In this document: positions 9,463-17,747 of the stretch, piece by piece | Layout of the letters: every line of letters begins with the position of its first letter | How positions within the stretch are numbered: the first letter of the stretch is position 1 | Assembly: GCF_000284375.1 (NCBI RefSeq) | Contig: NC_017249.1 | Span: 372,001 to 436,000 of the forward strand | Source: Bradyrhizobium japonicum USDA 6 | GTDB taxonomy: Bacteria > Pseudomonadota > Alphaproteobacteria > Rhizobiales > Xanthobacteraceae | Direction: 5' to 3' | DNA length: 64,000 bases | Notes under the pieces: generated by a model | Told to the model about the DNA's origin: nothing | Database searches by the model: none | The model's input: the letters and a program-made list of their open reading frames with translations, nothing else | Made by a program: the position numbers and the translations under genes

Positions 9463-10458
9463 CTAGTTCGCCTTGATGCCGGCCTCGCTGATGAGCTTGC
9501 CCCATTTCGTGCTCTCGCTCTGAATGAAGCGGCCGAACTGCTCCGGTGAGGTCGGCGCGGGCTCTGCGCCGAGGGTCCGGATCTTCTCGGCCACCGCCGG
9601 GTCTTTCAGCGCTTTTGTGAAAGCCTCGTTCAACCTGCTGATGACGTCCGCAGGCGTACCCGAGGGAGCAACGAGCCCGAACCAGCCCACGGATTCAAAG
9701 CCCGCAATACCGCTCTCGGCCAGGGTCGGCACATCGGGCAAGGATGGGAGGCGGCGCGCTGAGGAGACGCCGACGGCGTTGAGCTTGCCTTCGAGAATCA
9801 GTTGCCTCGATGCGGGGATATCCAGCACCGCGAAAGGGACATGTCCCGCAAGGACATCAACCGCCGCCGGCGCCGTCCCGCGATACGGAACGAGCTCCAT
9901 GCTGATCCCCGCCTTCTGCGTGAACAGCGCAGCCGTCAGATGCATCGCGGTCGAATTGCCGCCATGTCCGATCGACAGCGCGCCGGGCTTTGCCTTGGCG
10001 AGCGCGATCGTCTCCGTCGCGTTGTGCGCTGGCACGCTCGCGGACGCGACCAGCACGAAGGGAATTTCGGCCAGCAGCGTGATCGGCGCGAGATCCTTTG
10101 GGTCGAACGGCATCGACGAATTGAGGTGCGGGTTCACCGTCAGCGCGCCCGCCGGCGCAACGCCAAGCGTGTAGCCGTCGGGCTTGGCCTGGGCGACAGC
10201 GGCCATGCCGATATTGCCCCCAGCGCCTGCGCGGTTCTCGATCACCAGGCTCTGCTTGAGCTCGGCAGTGACCAAGGGCTCGAGCGCACGGATGACGGTG
10301 TCGGCGCTGCCGCCGGGCGGGAAGGTCACGATGATCTTGATCAATTGCTCCGGATAGGCCGCCTCGACCGCCTCCAGCGGCAACACAACGAAAGTCGCGG
10401 CCGTCAGCGCGGCCAGGATGCGGCGCCTTGCAACGTAAAACAATTTCTCCTCCCCCAT
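9463..10458 (-). CDS. Bug/TctC-type periplasmic substrate-binding protein
   Basis: About 331 residues if it starts at the ATG at 10458; the GGGGGAGGAG just inside that start suggests a TTG at 10443 may be the real start. An N-terminal signal (RRRILAALTAATFVVL..EAVEA) precedes a tripartite-tricarboxylate-transporter receptor domain with typical PPGGSADT, ENRAGAGGNIG and VPYRG segments. These proteins bind carboxylated or aromatic acids in the periplasm. No TctA or TctB membrane gene is nearby, so it is an orphan receptor. It lies 64 bp downstream of the FAD monooxygenase on the same strand, probably co-transcribed, which hints at the same substrate. Confidence 0.9.
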   Translation of the reverse strand: MGEEKLFYVARRRILAALTAATFVVLPLEAVEAAYPEQLIKIIVTFPPGGSADTVIRALEPLVTAELKQSLVIENRAGAGGNIGMAAVAQAKPDGYTLGVAPAGALTVNPHLNSSMPFDPKDLAPITLLAEIPFVLVASASVPAHNATETIALAKAKPGALSIGHGGNSTAMHLTAALFTQKAGISMELVPYRGTAPAAVDVLAGHVPFAVLDIPASRQLILEGKLNAVGVSSARRLPSLPDVPTLAESGIAGFESVGWFGLVAPSGTPADVISRLNEAFTKALKDPAVAEKIRTLGAEPAPTSPEQFGRFIQSESTKWGKLISEAGIKAN

Positions 10459-10522
10459 TACGTATTCTTGTTTGTAGGCACGACCAGGCTGCCGTGCAGT
10501 CGGCAGGCAGCCTGCTATTCGA

Positions 10523-12163
10523 TCACGCCGCAGCACCAGTGATGCGCGCAAGCAGGCCTTGCGGATCTTCGGGCGCGGCGTGCCCGCGCCAGGCGATGTG
10601 CTGGTCGGGCCGCGCCAGCACGAGCTTCTCGGCATAGGCCCCGTTCGCCTCATCCGGCGCGATGTCGACCAGCGCGAGCGGCATGCCGCGCTGTTCTGCG
10701 GCAGCGAGCAGCCGCGCCACATCGATCGCCGGGTCGAGCCGAAGCAGCGTGTAGCCCGCTCCGAAAGCATCGTAGAGTGATCGTCCGTCGCGGAGAAACA
10801 CATGCGGCGCGCGGGCGCCCGGCACGGTGGAGGGCGTAAAGCTTCCCATCGCGTAGGCCGGCGGGGTTTCGCCGTCATAGGCAATGATAGGCGAGGCATC
10901 GTAGTAGTAGCCGAAGTTGAGGCCCGCGCAGCAATATTGTTGCACGTTGAGATCGTAGGCCGCTCTCGCAAGCGAAGCGCGCGCCGCATGGCCGCGCGGC
11001 GTGTCGTCCTCGATCTCCGCGGACACGCCGCCGCGCTGCGCCATCATCTTCATCGCATGATCCATGGCAAAGCGCGACACCTGGTCGGTGATGGGCTGAC
11101 GCTCCGCCTCATAAGCATCGAGGATCGAAGCCGGTGCCCAGCCGTTCAGATGCGCCGCCAATTGCCAGCAGAGATCGACGGCATCGGCAATGCCCGCATT
11201 CATGCCGTAGCCCGCATAGGGCATCCACAGATGCGCGGCGTCGCCACAGATGAAGACCCTACGGTCGCGGAAGCGATCGGCCACCAGCCGGCGCCCGACC
11301 CAGTCCTCCTTGCTGAGGATCTTGTACTCGAACCGCGCGTCGACGCCGAGGATGGCGCGGATCGACCAGTCGCGATCGACCGAGTCGAACTCGGGCTCGT
11401 CGGGCCTCAGATGATTATGGATCAGCCAGCGGTCGTGGCCGTCGATGGCAACGGTGGTGCCGGAACGGCGCGGGTTGAGCGAGAGCACCATCCAGGCCGG
11501 CTTGTGCGCGCCCATCAACTCCCTCAGTTGCGGCGCTTCGATGAAGGTCGATTGCACACGCTGAATCACCGGCGTGCCGGACAGGCTTGCGCCCATCGAT
11601 TTGCGGACGAGCGAACGACTGCCATCGCAGCCGACCACGAAGTCGGCTTCGATGCGGAGCGCGTTCCCACTGTCGAGATCGCGACCGAGCGCGACCACAC
11701 GATCGTCGTCCTGCTCGATATCGGTGATTTCCGTGCGCGCCAAAATGATGATGCGCGGCTGAGCGGCAGCGTGGCCGAACAGGATCGGCTCGAGATAGAC
11801 CTGGTTGATTCGGTGCGGCGGCTCGGGCGTCGGCCACCAGGTGTCGGGGCCGCCGGTGGCGCTGTAGCGGCGCGCGCGTGAGGGAATGTCGATACGACAC
11901 AGTTCGATGCCGGTCGCCGTGGTCCGGTAGGAGCAATCGTTCGGGAAGTCGGCGGGCAGGCCCGCGTCGCGCAGCTTTGCGGCGACGCCGAGCCTGCGGA
12001 AGATCTCCATCGAGCGCGCCGAGACGTGATTGCATTTGACGCTGGGCGGATCGCCGGCGTGGCGGATCTCCGCGACAACGACGTCGATCCCGCGCGAGGC
12101 CAGATCCATGGCCGCGGTCAGTCCCACGGGCCCGGCGCCCACGACCAGCACCTGTGTCCTCAT
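10523..12163 (-). CDS. FAD-dependent aromatic monooxygenase (PheA/TfdB/MhpA type)
   Basis: About 546 residues from ATG 12163 (MRTQVLVVGAGPVGLTAAMD), with AAGGGG upstream; longer starts are possible. The GxGxxG dinucleotide fold is at 7-14, the DG motif is in VGCDGSRSLVRKSMG, and the GD motif is in FICGDAAHLWMPYAGYGMN. A C-terminal thioredoxin-like domain completes the class A flavoprotein layout. Such enzymes hydroxylate phenols or similar aromatics using NAD(P)H and O2. It is divergent from a LysR regulator and upstream of the orphan receptor gene, suggesting an inducible catabolic unit; the substrate is not identifiable. Confidence 0.92.
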   Translation of the reverse strand: MRTQVLVVGAGPVGLTAAMDLASRGIDVVVAEIRHAGDPPSVKCNHVSARSMEIFRRLGVAAKLRDAGLPADFPNDCSYRTTATGIELCRIDIPSRARRYSATGGPDTWWPTPEPPHRINQVYLEPILFGHAAAQPRIIILARTEITDIEQDDDRVVALGRDLDSGNALRIEADFVVGCDGSRSLVRKSMGASLSGTPVIQRVQSTFIEAPQLRELMGAHKPAWMVLSLNPRRSGTTVAIDGHDRWLIHNHLRPDEPEFDSVDRDWSIRAILGVDARFEYKILSKEDWVGRRLVADRFRDRRVFICGDAAHLWMPYAGYGMNAGIADAVDLCWQLAAHLNGWAPASILDAYEAERQPITDQVSRFAMDHAMKMMAQRGGVSAEIEDDTPRGHAARASLARAAYDLNVQQYCCAGLNFGYYYDASPIIAYDGETPPAYAMGSFTPSTVPGARAPHVFLRDGRSLYDAFGAGYTLLRLDPAIDVARLLAAAEQRGMPLALVDIAPDEANGAYAEKLVLARPDQHIAWRGHAAPEDPQGLLARITGAAA

Positions 12164-12231
12164 GCTCGTTTCCATCCCCTTGCACCACCGCGGATTCGTT
12201 GCCCGCGCAGCATGCATTTTATTGCAGGCTC

Positions 12232-12271
12232 TCTTATGCGATAAGTCGGAAAGATCTCATCAATTCATGAG
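12232..12271. promoter_or_regulatory. Candidate LysR operator in divergent region
   Basis: Two inverted repeats lie side by side between the monooxygenase and lysR genes. CTTAT-GCG-ATAAG at 12233-12245 fits within a T-N11-A frame (T12232, A12244). CTCAT-N6-ATGAG is at 12256-12271. Spacing of two such sites before a LysR gene is typical of a recognition site plus an activation site. Binding is inferred only. Confidence 0.5.
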
Positions 12272-12279
12272 CTTTTCCG

Positions 12280-13173
12280 ATGAATGTCACCTTGCGACAA
12301 TTGCGGGCCTTCACTGGCGTGTATCGCACGCGCAGCATCACGCGGGCCGCCCGCGAGCTGGGCATCACGCAATCGGCCGCGAGCCTCCTGATCCAGCAGC
12401 TCGAAGTGCAGCTCGGCGTCAAACTGTTCGACCGCTCCACGCGTTCGGTGCAGCCGACGCTGGCCGCCGACGAGGCGTTTCACGCCGCCGAACGCATGTT
12501 GAGCGATGCGCTGGGCCTGTCACGGCGCATGCATGACCTCGCGCAGGCGCGCGTCGGCCGCGTCGCGTTCGTCGCGTCGGCGGGCGCCGCTTCGGCACTG
12601 TTGCCGCAGGTTCTCGCGAAATTCCGCGCAGGCCACCCCGAGATCGACATCGACATGCGCGACGTCGCCGCCGACGACCTCGTTCCGCGCCTGATCGCAA
12701 CCGATGCCGAGTTCGCGATCGGCAGCGTCGAGGGTGAGTTCGCGGAGATGACGATCGAGACGCTGACCCGCGGACGGCTGAGCGCGATCGGCCGTCGCAC
12801 CGCCGACTTCGCCGCGCGGCGCGCGCTGACATGGGACGAGCTGGCGCAGCTTCCGACCATCGCGATGCGCCGCGAGACGCGAATCCGCATGCAGATCGAC
12901 CAGGCCCTCGGTGCGCAGGGCAAGCGCCTTTCTCCGACCTATGAGGTCACGCTGATCAACACCGCGCTCGCCATGACCGCACAGGGCCTCGGCCTCGCCA
13001 TCCTCCCCGCGACGATGCTGCCAGCCGACCAATTCCCGACACTGATCGCAAGACCGCTGATACGCCCGGCGATCACCCGCCCGGTGTCGCTGCTGCAGCG
13101 TCAGGGACGGACGCTGTCGCCGGCGGCGCAGGCGTTTGTGGCGACGGCGCGGATGGTGCTGGCGGGGCCGTGA
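12280..13173 (+). CDS. LysR-family transcriptional regulator
   Basis: About 297 residues. Residues 1-60 are the LysR winged helix (LRQLRAFTGVYRTRSITRAA, then LGITQSAASLLIQQLE), followed by the periplasmic-binding-like effector domain. It is transcribed away from the FAD monooxygenase and receptor genes and most likely activates them in response to the aromatic substrate or a product. No clear ribosome site precedes the ATG at 12280. Convergent with the ABC permease gene, 39 bp away. Confidence 0.92.
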   Translation: MNVTLRQLRAFTGVYRTRSITRAARELGITQSAASLLIQQLEVQLGVKLFDRSTRSVQPTLAADEAFHAAERMLSDALGLSRRMHDLAQARVGRVAFVASAGAASALLPQVLAKFRAGHPEIDIDMRDVAADDLVPRLIATDAEFAIGSVEGEFAEMTIETLTRGRLSAIGRRTADFAARRALTWDELAQLPTIAMRRETRIRMQIDQALGAQGKRLSPTYEVTLINTALAMTAQGLGLAILPATMLPADQFPTLIARPLIRPAITRPVSLLQRQGRTLSPAAQAFVATARMVLAGP

Positions 13174-13212
13174 TCGAGGCAGCGTCTGGAGAGACCGCCC
13201 TGCGGTTCACAG

Positions 13213-14088
13213 CTACTCCGCGAGATTATGCTGCTGCCAGCGCAACAGATAGGCCTGCAATCGCCAGATCAACGCGGACAGCGCGACGCCCACCAGCATC
13301 AGCACGACGACGGCGACCATCATTCCCGATGCCTCCGCGCGCGCCTCGGATTCGATGATCAGGCGGCCGATCCCACGTTCCGCGCCGATGAACTCGCCGA
13401 CGATCACGCCGATCAGGGCGAAGGAGATCGCAGGCGTCAGCGAGGCGAAGACCCAGGCCATGGTCGAGGGAATGACCACCGTGCGGGTGATCTGCCACTC
13501 GCTGGCGCCGAGCAGCCGCGCTGCGTTGACAAAGCCCTCGTCGATCGAGCGCGCCCCTTCGAACGTGTTGAAGAACACCAGGAAGACCACCACGATCCAC
13601 GACGTCACGATCTTCGAGGTATCGCCGATGCCGAAGGCCAGCACGATGATCGGCGCCAGCGCGATGCGGGGGATCGAATTCACCGCCGTGATGAACGGCT
13701 GGAAGATCGCGCTGAGCCGGTCCGAGCGGCCGAGCAGGAGGCCCGCGGCGAAGCCGCTGCTGACACCGGTGACGAACCCGAAGAAGGTGTTCTTCAGGGT
13801 GACGGCGGTCGCGATCCAGAGATTGTTCTCGGATCGCGCCATGCAGCGGGCGAATTCGCCATTGAACCAGCCGTTGAACACGCCGAGCTTCGACTTGAGG
13901 CAGCTCAGGATCAGGAAGTGCTCGAAGATGTCGGACGGCTTGGACACGAAATAGGGGTCGAGCAGATCCGGCACCAGCCAGGGAAGACGGCCGTGCAGAT
14001 CGTATCCCCACTGCCAGATCGACAGGAAGCCGACGCAGATCAACATCTGCCATGCCAGGGTTCTACCGGGGCGGCGCGCTCGTCTCAT
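13213..14088 (-). CDS. ABC importer permease (SsuC/TauC type)
   Basis: About 291 residues with six to seven membrane segments. The EAA-like loop (ARLLGASEWQITRTVVIPST) couples to the ATPase, typical of the sulfonate/nitrate/taurine permease group. A longer than usual loop, residues about 45-90, sits between the first and second membrane segments. The start overlaps the ATPase gene by 4 bases. Last gene of a seven-gene cluster that begins with a LysR gene and leuCDB-like genes, so it probably imports the compound those enzymes process. Confidence 0.92.
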   Translation of the reverse strand: MRRARRPGRTLAWQMLICVGFLSIWQWGYDLHGRLPWLVPDLLDPYFVSKPSDIFEHFLILSCLKSKLGVFNGWFNGEFARCMARSENNLWIATAVTLKNTFFGFVTGVSSGFAAGLLLGRSDRLSAIFQPFITAVNSIPRIALAPIIVLAFGIGDTSKIVTSWIVVVFLVFFNTFEGARSIDEGFVNAARLLGASEWQITRTVVIPSTMAWVFASLTPAISFALIGVIVGEFIGAERGIGRLIIESEARAEASGMMVAVVVLMLVGVALSALIWRLQAYLLRWQQHNLAE

Positions 14089-14918
14089 GGCTTGCGGCCC
14101 TTGATGAACTCCTCGCCAAGCGAGTGCCAGATCAGCTGAAACAGCTCGGCATAGCGCGGCGTCTCCCGGATCTTCACGGCGTTGCGCGGGCGGGCGAAAT
14201 CCACCTCGAAACTCTCCTTGATCCGGCCGGGCCGCGCGGAAAACAGAATGATGCGGTCGGCCAGCGTCAGGGCCTCGCCGAGATCATGGGTCACGAACAG
14301 CACGGTCTGCTTTTCCCGTTCCCAGATGCGCAGCAGCACGTCGTGCATGTCGATCTTGGTGTGGGTGTCGAGCGCGCCGAACGGCTCGTCCATCAGCAGA
14401 ACCTGCGGCTCGACGACCAGCGTTCGCATCAAGGCGGCGCGCTGGCGCATGCCGCCCGACAAGGCCGACGGATAGGCGTTGCCAAAATCCTGCAGCCCGG
14501 CCTGCCTCAGGCATGCATCGATGCGCTCCTTGCGCTCCGCCATCGGAACGCCGGCCAATTGCAGGCCGTAACCGATGTTGTCGGCGACGGTGCGCCAGGG
14601 AAACAGGGTGTCGCGCTGGAACACATAGCCGACATTGGGCGTCGCCTGTCCGGGGACGACGGGCGTACCATCAATCAGGATCTGACCGCTGGTCGGCTTG
14701 ACCAGGGTTGCGATCATGTTGAGGACGGTGCTCTTGCCCGAGCCGGATGGCCCCAGCAGGGCGACGAATTCGCCACGCCGGACATTGAAGGAGACGTCGC
14801 GCACGGCCTCGATGGCCGCACCCGCCAGCTGGAACGTCTTGCACAGACCGCGCACGTCGATGCGGCGCGTGTCAGGCGGCGCATCGACGTGTGGTGCGTG
14901 TAAAGCCTGGATCGTCAA
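14085..14918 (-). CDS. ABC importer ATP-binding protein (SsuB/TauB type)
   Basis: About 277 residues. Walker A GPSGSGKST, Q-loop in VGYVFQRDTLFPW, signature LSGGMRQR, Walker B VLLMDEPFGALD, and the switch His in TVLFVTHD are all intact. It energises the importer formed with the permease and the binding protein on either side; starts and stops overlap by 4 bases at both ends, indicating translational coupling. The substrate cannot be read from this subunit. Confidence 0.95.
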   Translation of the reverse strand: MTIQALHAPHVDAPPDTRRIDVRGLCKTFQLAGAAIEAVRDVSFNVRRGEFVALLGPSGSGKSTVLNMIATLVKPTSGQILIDGTPVVPGQATPNVGYVFQRDTLFPWRTVADNIGYGLQLAGVPMAERKERIDACLRQAGLQDFGNAYPSALSGGMRQRAALMRTLVVEPQVLLMDEPFGALDTHTKIDMHDVLLRIWEREKQTVLFVTHDLGEALTLADRIILFSARPGRIKESFEVDFARPRNAVKIRETPRYAELFQLIWHSLGEEFIKGRKP

Positions 14919-15967
14919 GCCGGATAGGCCTTGCGTGCCGCTTCGATGAAGCTGGTGTTGACGACGTCGGCCATCGCGAGCGGCTTGATGCCGGTCATTT
15001 CACGGAACCAGACCTTCTGGCCGCGCGCGAAGCTGGCGGCATCGATGATGCCTTCGTAATCGGTGACCTTCTTCATGACGCCGCTGTCGAAAATATTCGC
15101 ATCGCGCGACGTGCTTCCGACGTAAGGCTCGATCATATCGTAGATCTCTTCGGGAGAGTGCCCCTTGATCCACAGGGTGGCGCGCCACAGCGCCGTGACG
15201 AACGCCTGCATCTTCGCCGGGTCCTTGTCGATGGTCGCCTGCAGCGTGAAATGAGACGTCACCGGGACCTTGCCGCCGATGTACTTGGTCCAGACCGCTT
15301 CGTCCGTTCCATCGAACAACAGTGCGCCCCAGCCCTGCTCGACCGAATCCTTCAGGATCGATGGCGAGTTGATGAGAACATCGACCTGCTTCGTCTTCAA
15401 CGTGCCCATCATGGTGTCGACATTGCCGGTGCCGATCCAGGTTACCTTGTCGTCCAGCCCCATGGTTTCCATGTAGTAGGACGCCCAGACGTGGTTGGTG
15501 CCGCCCAGCGACGACACCGAAACGATCGGCTTGCGTCCGTCGGGCCGTTTCCACTTCGCCAGCGCCTCCAGGGTGGTGATACCCTGGTCGAACAGATCCT
15601 TGCGGATGATGAATATCGCGGCGTTGCTTCTTGTATCGACCGGCATCAGGACCCGCGCGCTGCGGCCGTGATTGCTGAGCTGCATCGGGTGGGTGATGTC
15701 GCCGATACCGATATCGCCCTGGGATGAAGCGATGATCTCGCGCGTCTTCACGCCGCTGCCGCCCTGGATCAGCTTGCAGTCGAGGCCGGCCTCCTTGAAG
15801 AACCCGGCCCGGTCGGCGACGAATTGAGACTGATAGACCGGAATGGCCACCGGATAGATCACGCGGCCCGACGGGGTATCCGCCCACGCCCGTCCTGCCG
15901 CCATGGACGCACCGGCGCCGGCGACGATCGTCAACGCGGCCCGTCTGGTGACCCGAGTCCTCATCAC
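14915..15967 (-). CDS. ABC importer substrate-binding protein (NMT1/SsuA-like)
   Basis: About 350 residues. The N-terminus TRRAALTIVAGAGASMAAG with a twin arginine and a following AWA-D cleavage site looks like a Tat or Sec signal. The mature part is of the NMT1/SsuA type, used for nitrate, taurine, sulfonates, thiamine precursors and many aromatic or carboxylic acids. It overlaps the leuB-like gene by 4 bases. The pairing of this transporter type with leuCDB-like genes is unusual and argues that the ligand is a precursor of the dehydratase substrate rather than taurine or nitrate. Confidence 0.9.
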   Translation of the reverse strand: MMRTRVTRRAALTIVAGAGASMAAGRAWADTPSGRVIYPVAIPVYQSQFVADRAGFFKEAGLDCKLIQGGSGVKTREIIASSQGDIGIGDITHPMQLSNHGRSARVLMPVDTRSNAAIFIIRKDLFDQGITTLEALAKWKRPDGRKPIVSVSSLGGTNHVWASYYMETMGLDDKVTWIGTGNVDTMMGTLKTKQVDVLINSPSILKDSVEQGWGALLFDGTDEAVWTKYIGGKVPVTSHFTLQATIDKDPAKMQAFVTALWRATLWIKGHSPEEIYDMIEPYVGSTSRDANIFDSGVMKKVTDYEGIIDAASFARGQKVWFREMTGIKPLAMADVVNTSFIEAARKAYPA

Positions 15968-17103
15968 GCGTGCTCCCTCTCCTTGCCGACCACCTTGTCG
16001 AGCGCGTTCAGAACCGCATCGCCCATCTCCTGGGTCGAAAGTCTTTTTGCGCCGGGCTCGGCGATATCGGCCGTTCTTGCGCCGGCAGCCAACGCCGTAT
16101 CCACGGCCTTCTCCAGCAGCACGGCATCATCGGGCCGATTGAGGGTGATGCGCAACATCATCGCGACGCTGAGGATCGAGCCGAGCGGATTGGCGATGCC
16201 CTTGCCCGCAATGTCCGGCGCACTGCCGTGGACCGGTTCATAGAGCGCCTTGCGGCGGCCCAGCCGGTCCGGCGGCCCGAGCGAGACCGACGGCAGCATG
16301 CCGAGCGAGCCCGACGCCATCGCGGCGCAATCGGAGAGAATGTCGCCGAAGATGTTGCAGGTCACCATGACGTCGAACTGCGAGGGCGCACGCACGATCT
16401 GCATGGCGGCGTTGTCGACATAGAGATGCGTCAGCTCCACATCGGAAAATTCCGCTTCATGCAGCGCGGTGACCTCCTCGCGCCACAGCACGCTGGTTTC
16501 CAGCACATTGGCCTTGTCGACCGAGCAGACCCGGCCCTTGCGCGTCCGCGCCAGTTCGAACGCGGTTCGCGCCACCCGGCGGATCTGGCTGGTGGTGTAT
16601 TGCTGGGTGTTGAAACCGCGGCGCTGGCCGTCGGGCAGCGTTTCGATGCCGCGCGGCTCGCCGAAATAGATGCCGCTGGTGAGCTCGCGGATGATGATGA
16701 AGTCGACATCCTTCAGCACTGCGGCCTTGAGCGATGCCGAGTCCGCCAGCGCCGGATTGGCGACGATGGGCCGGAGATTCGCATAGAGGTCGTATTTGCT
16801 GCGCAGCGACAGCAAGCTTCCCGCCTTGCGCGCCGCCGGAGGGACCTCGGTGGTTTCGGGGCCGCCGGTCGCGCCCCAGAGAATAGCGTCGGCCTCCTCC
16901 ATCGCCTCGACGGTGTCATCGGGCAGCACCTTGCCCGTCGCCAGATACGGGATGAGACCGTATTGCGCTTCGCGCAAAGCCACGGGAATGCCGCGCCTCG
17001 CCGAAAACCATTTGAGAATGCGATGGGACTGGTCGGTCACTTCAGGACCGATGCCTTCACCGCCGACCACGGCGACCTTGATCATGTTCGAGAGCGTGTT
17101 CAT
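15964..17103 (-). CDS. Isopropylmalate-dehydrogenase-like beta-decarboxylating dehydrogenase
   Basis: About 379 residues from the ATG at 17103, overlapping the leuD-like stop by 4 bases. All general catalytic residues of the family are present: R101, R111, R139, Y146, K197, D230, D254 and D258 (in NIFGDILSD). The substrate-specificity position that is glutamate in true LeuB (the E of ExGLLxLR) is alanine here (A94, KAGSLLSLR), and the conserved E after ILSD is cysteine. The enzyme should oxidise and decarboxylate a 2-hydroxy-3-substituted succinate-type acid with NAD, but probably not 3-isopropylmalate. Tartrate-, homoisocitrate- or methylmalate-type substrates are alternatives. Confidence 0.88.
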   Translation of the reverse strand: MNTLSNMIKVAVVGGEGIGPEVTDQSHRILKWFSARRGIPVALREAQYGLIPYLATGKVLPDDTVEAMEEADAILWGATGGPETTEVPPAARKAGSLLSLRSKYDLYANLRPIVANPALADSASLKAAVLKDVDFIIIRELTSGIYFGEPRGIETLPDGQRRGFNTQQYTTSQIRRVARTAFELARTRKGRVCSVDKANVLETSVLWREEVTALHEAEFSDVELTHLYVDNAAMQIVRAPSQFDVMVTCNIFGDILSDCAAMASGSLGMLPSVSLGPPDRLGRRKALYEPVHGSAPDIAGKGIANPLGSILSVAMMLRITLNRPDDAVLLEKAVDTALAAGARTADIAEPGAKRLSTQEMGDAVLNALDKVVGKEREHA

Positions 17104-17747
17104 GCCAATTGTCCTGCCTGATGTCCTGCAAAGTGAATCCACGGCCGCGCGTCGCGGTCGGATGCCTGGAAGGCGCGGATCTCGTGGTCGCGCCGCAACG
17201 TCAGCGAAATCTCGTCTAAGCCTTCGAGCAGACCCGCACGCCGGCGCGGATCGATCTCGAAGACGTGCCGCACCCCCGATGGCGAGGTGACCGTCTGTTC
17301 CTGCAGGTCGACACTGACACGTCCCGCGCCCTGGCTCGCTTCGATCTCCGCGGCGAGGCCGTCGATGACGGCTTTATCCAGCACCACAGGCAGGATGCCG
17401 TTCTGGAAGCAGTTGGCGAAGAAGATGTCGCCGAAGCCGGATCCGATGATGGCGCGGATGCCCATTTCCTGCAGCGACCACACCGCCGCCTCCCGCGACG
17501 AGCCGCAGCCGAAATTCGGCCCCGTGACCAGGATCTCCGCGGCGCGATAAGGCTCGCGATTGAGGATGAACTCCGGATTGTCCGAGCCATCGGGCAAATA
17601 GCGGAGCGAACCGAACGCCCATTTTCCGAGACTGCCGCGGACGGAATTTCCGATCATGCGGTTGATGCTGATGATGACGTCGGTATCGACATTGGTGCGC
17701 ATGATCGGCGCAGCCGTCGCGGTCAGTTTGGTGAAGGCTTGGGGCAT
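17100..17747 (-). CDS. LeuD-like dehydratase small subunit
   Basis: About 215 residues; the swivel domain of an aconitase-type dehydratase. VDTDVIISINRM and GPNFGCGSSREAAVWSLQ are clear. The usual SSREHAPWAL motif reads SSREAAVWSL, so the conserved His is replaced by Ala, and the loop that reads the substrate side chain differs from LeuD of leucine synthesis. It pairs with the adjacent large subunit, whose stop codon directly abuts this ATG. Together they should move a hydroxyl between adjacent carbons of a malate-type acid. Confidence 0.9.
   Translation of the reverse strand: MPQAFTKLTATAAPIMRTNVDTDVIISINRMIGNSVRGSLGKWAFGSLRYLPDGSDNPEFILNREPYRAAEILVTGPNFGCGSSREAAVWSLQEMGIRAIIGSGFGDIFFANCFQNGILPVVLDKAVIDGLAAEIEASQGAGRVSVDLQEQTVTSPSGVRHVFEIDPRRRAGLLEGLDEISLTLRRDHEIRAFQASDRDARPWIHFAGHQAGQLA

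Noticed and set aside
13213..14918. Taurine or nitrate uptake system
   Set aside because: The transporter type allows it, but no TauD, nitrate reductase or sulfonate monooxygenase gene is near, and the genes are coupled to leuCDB-like enzymes instead.
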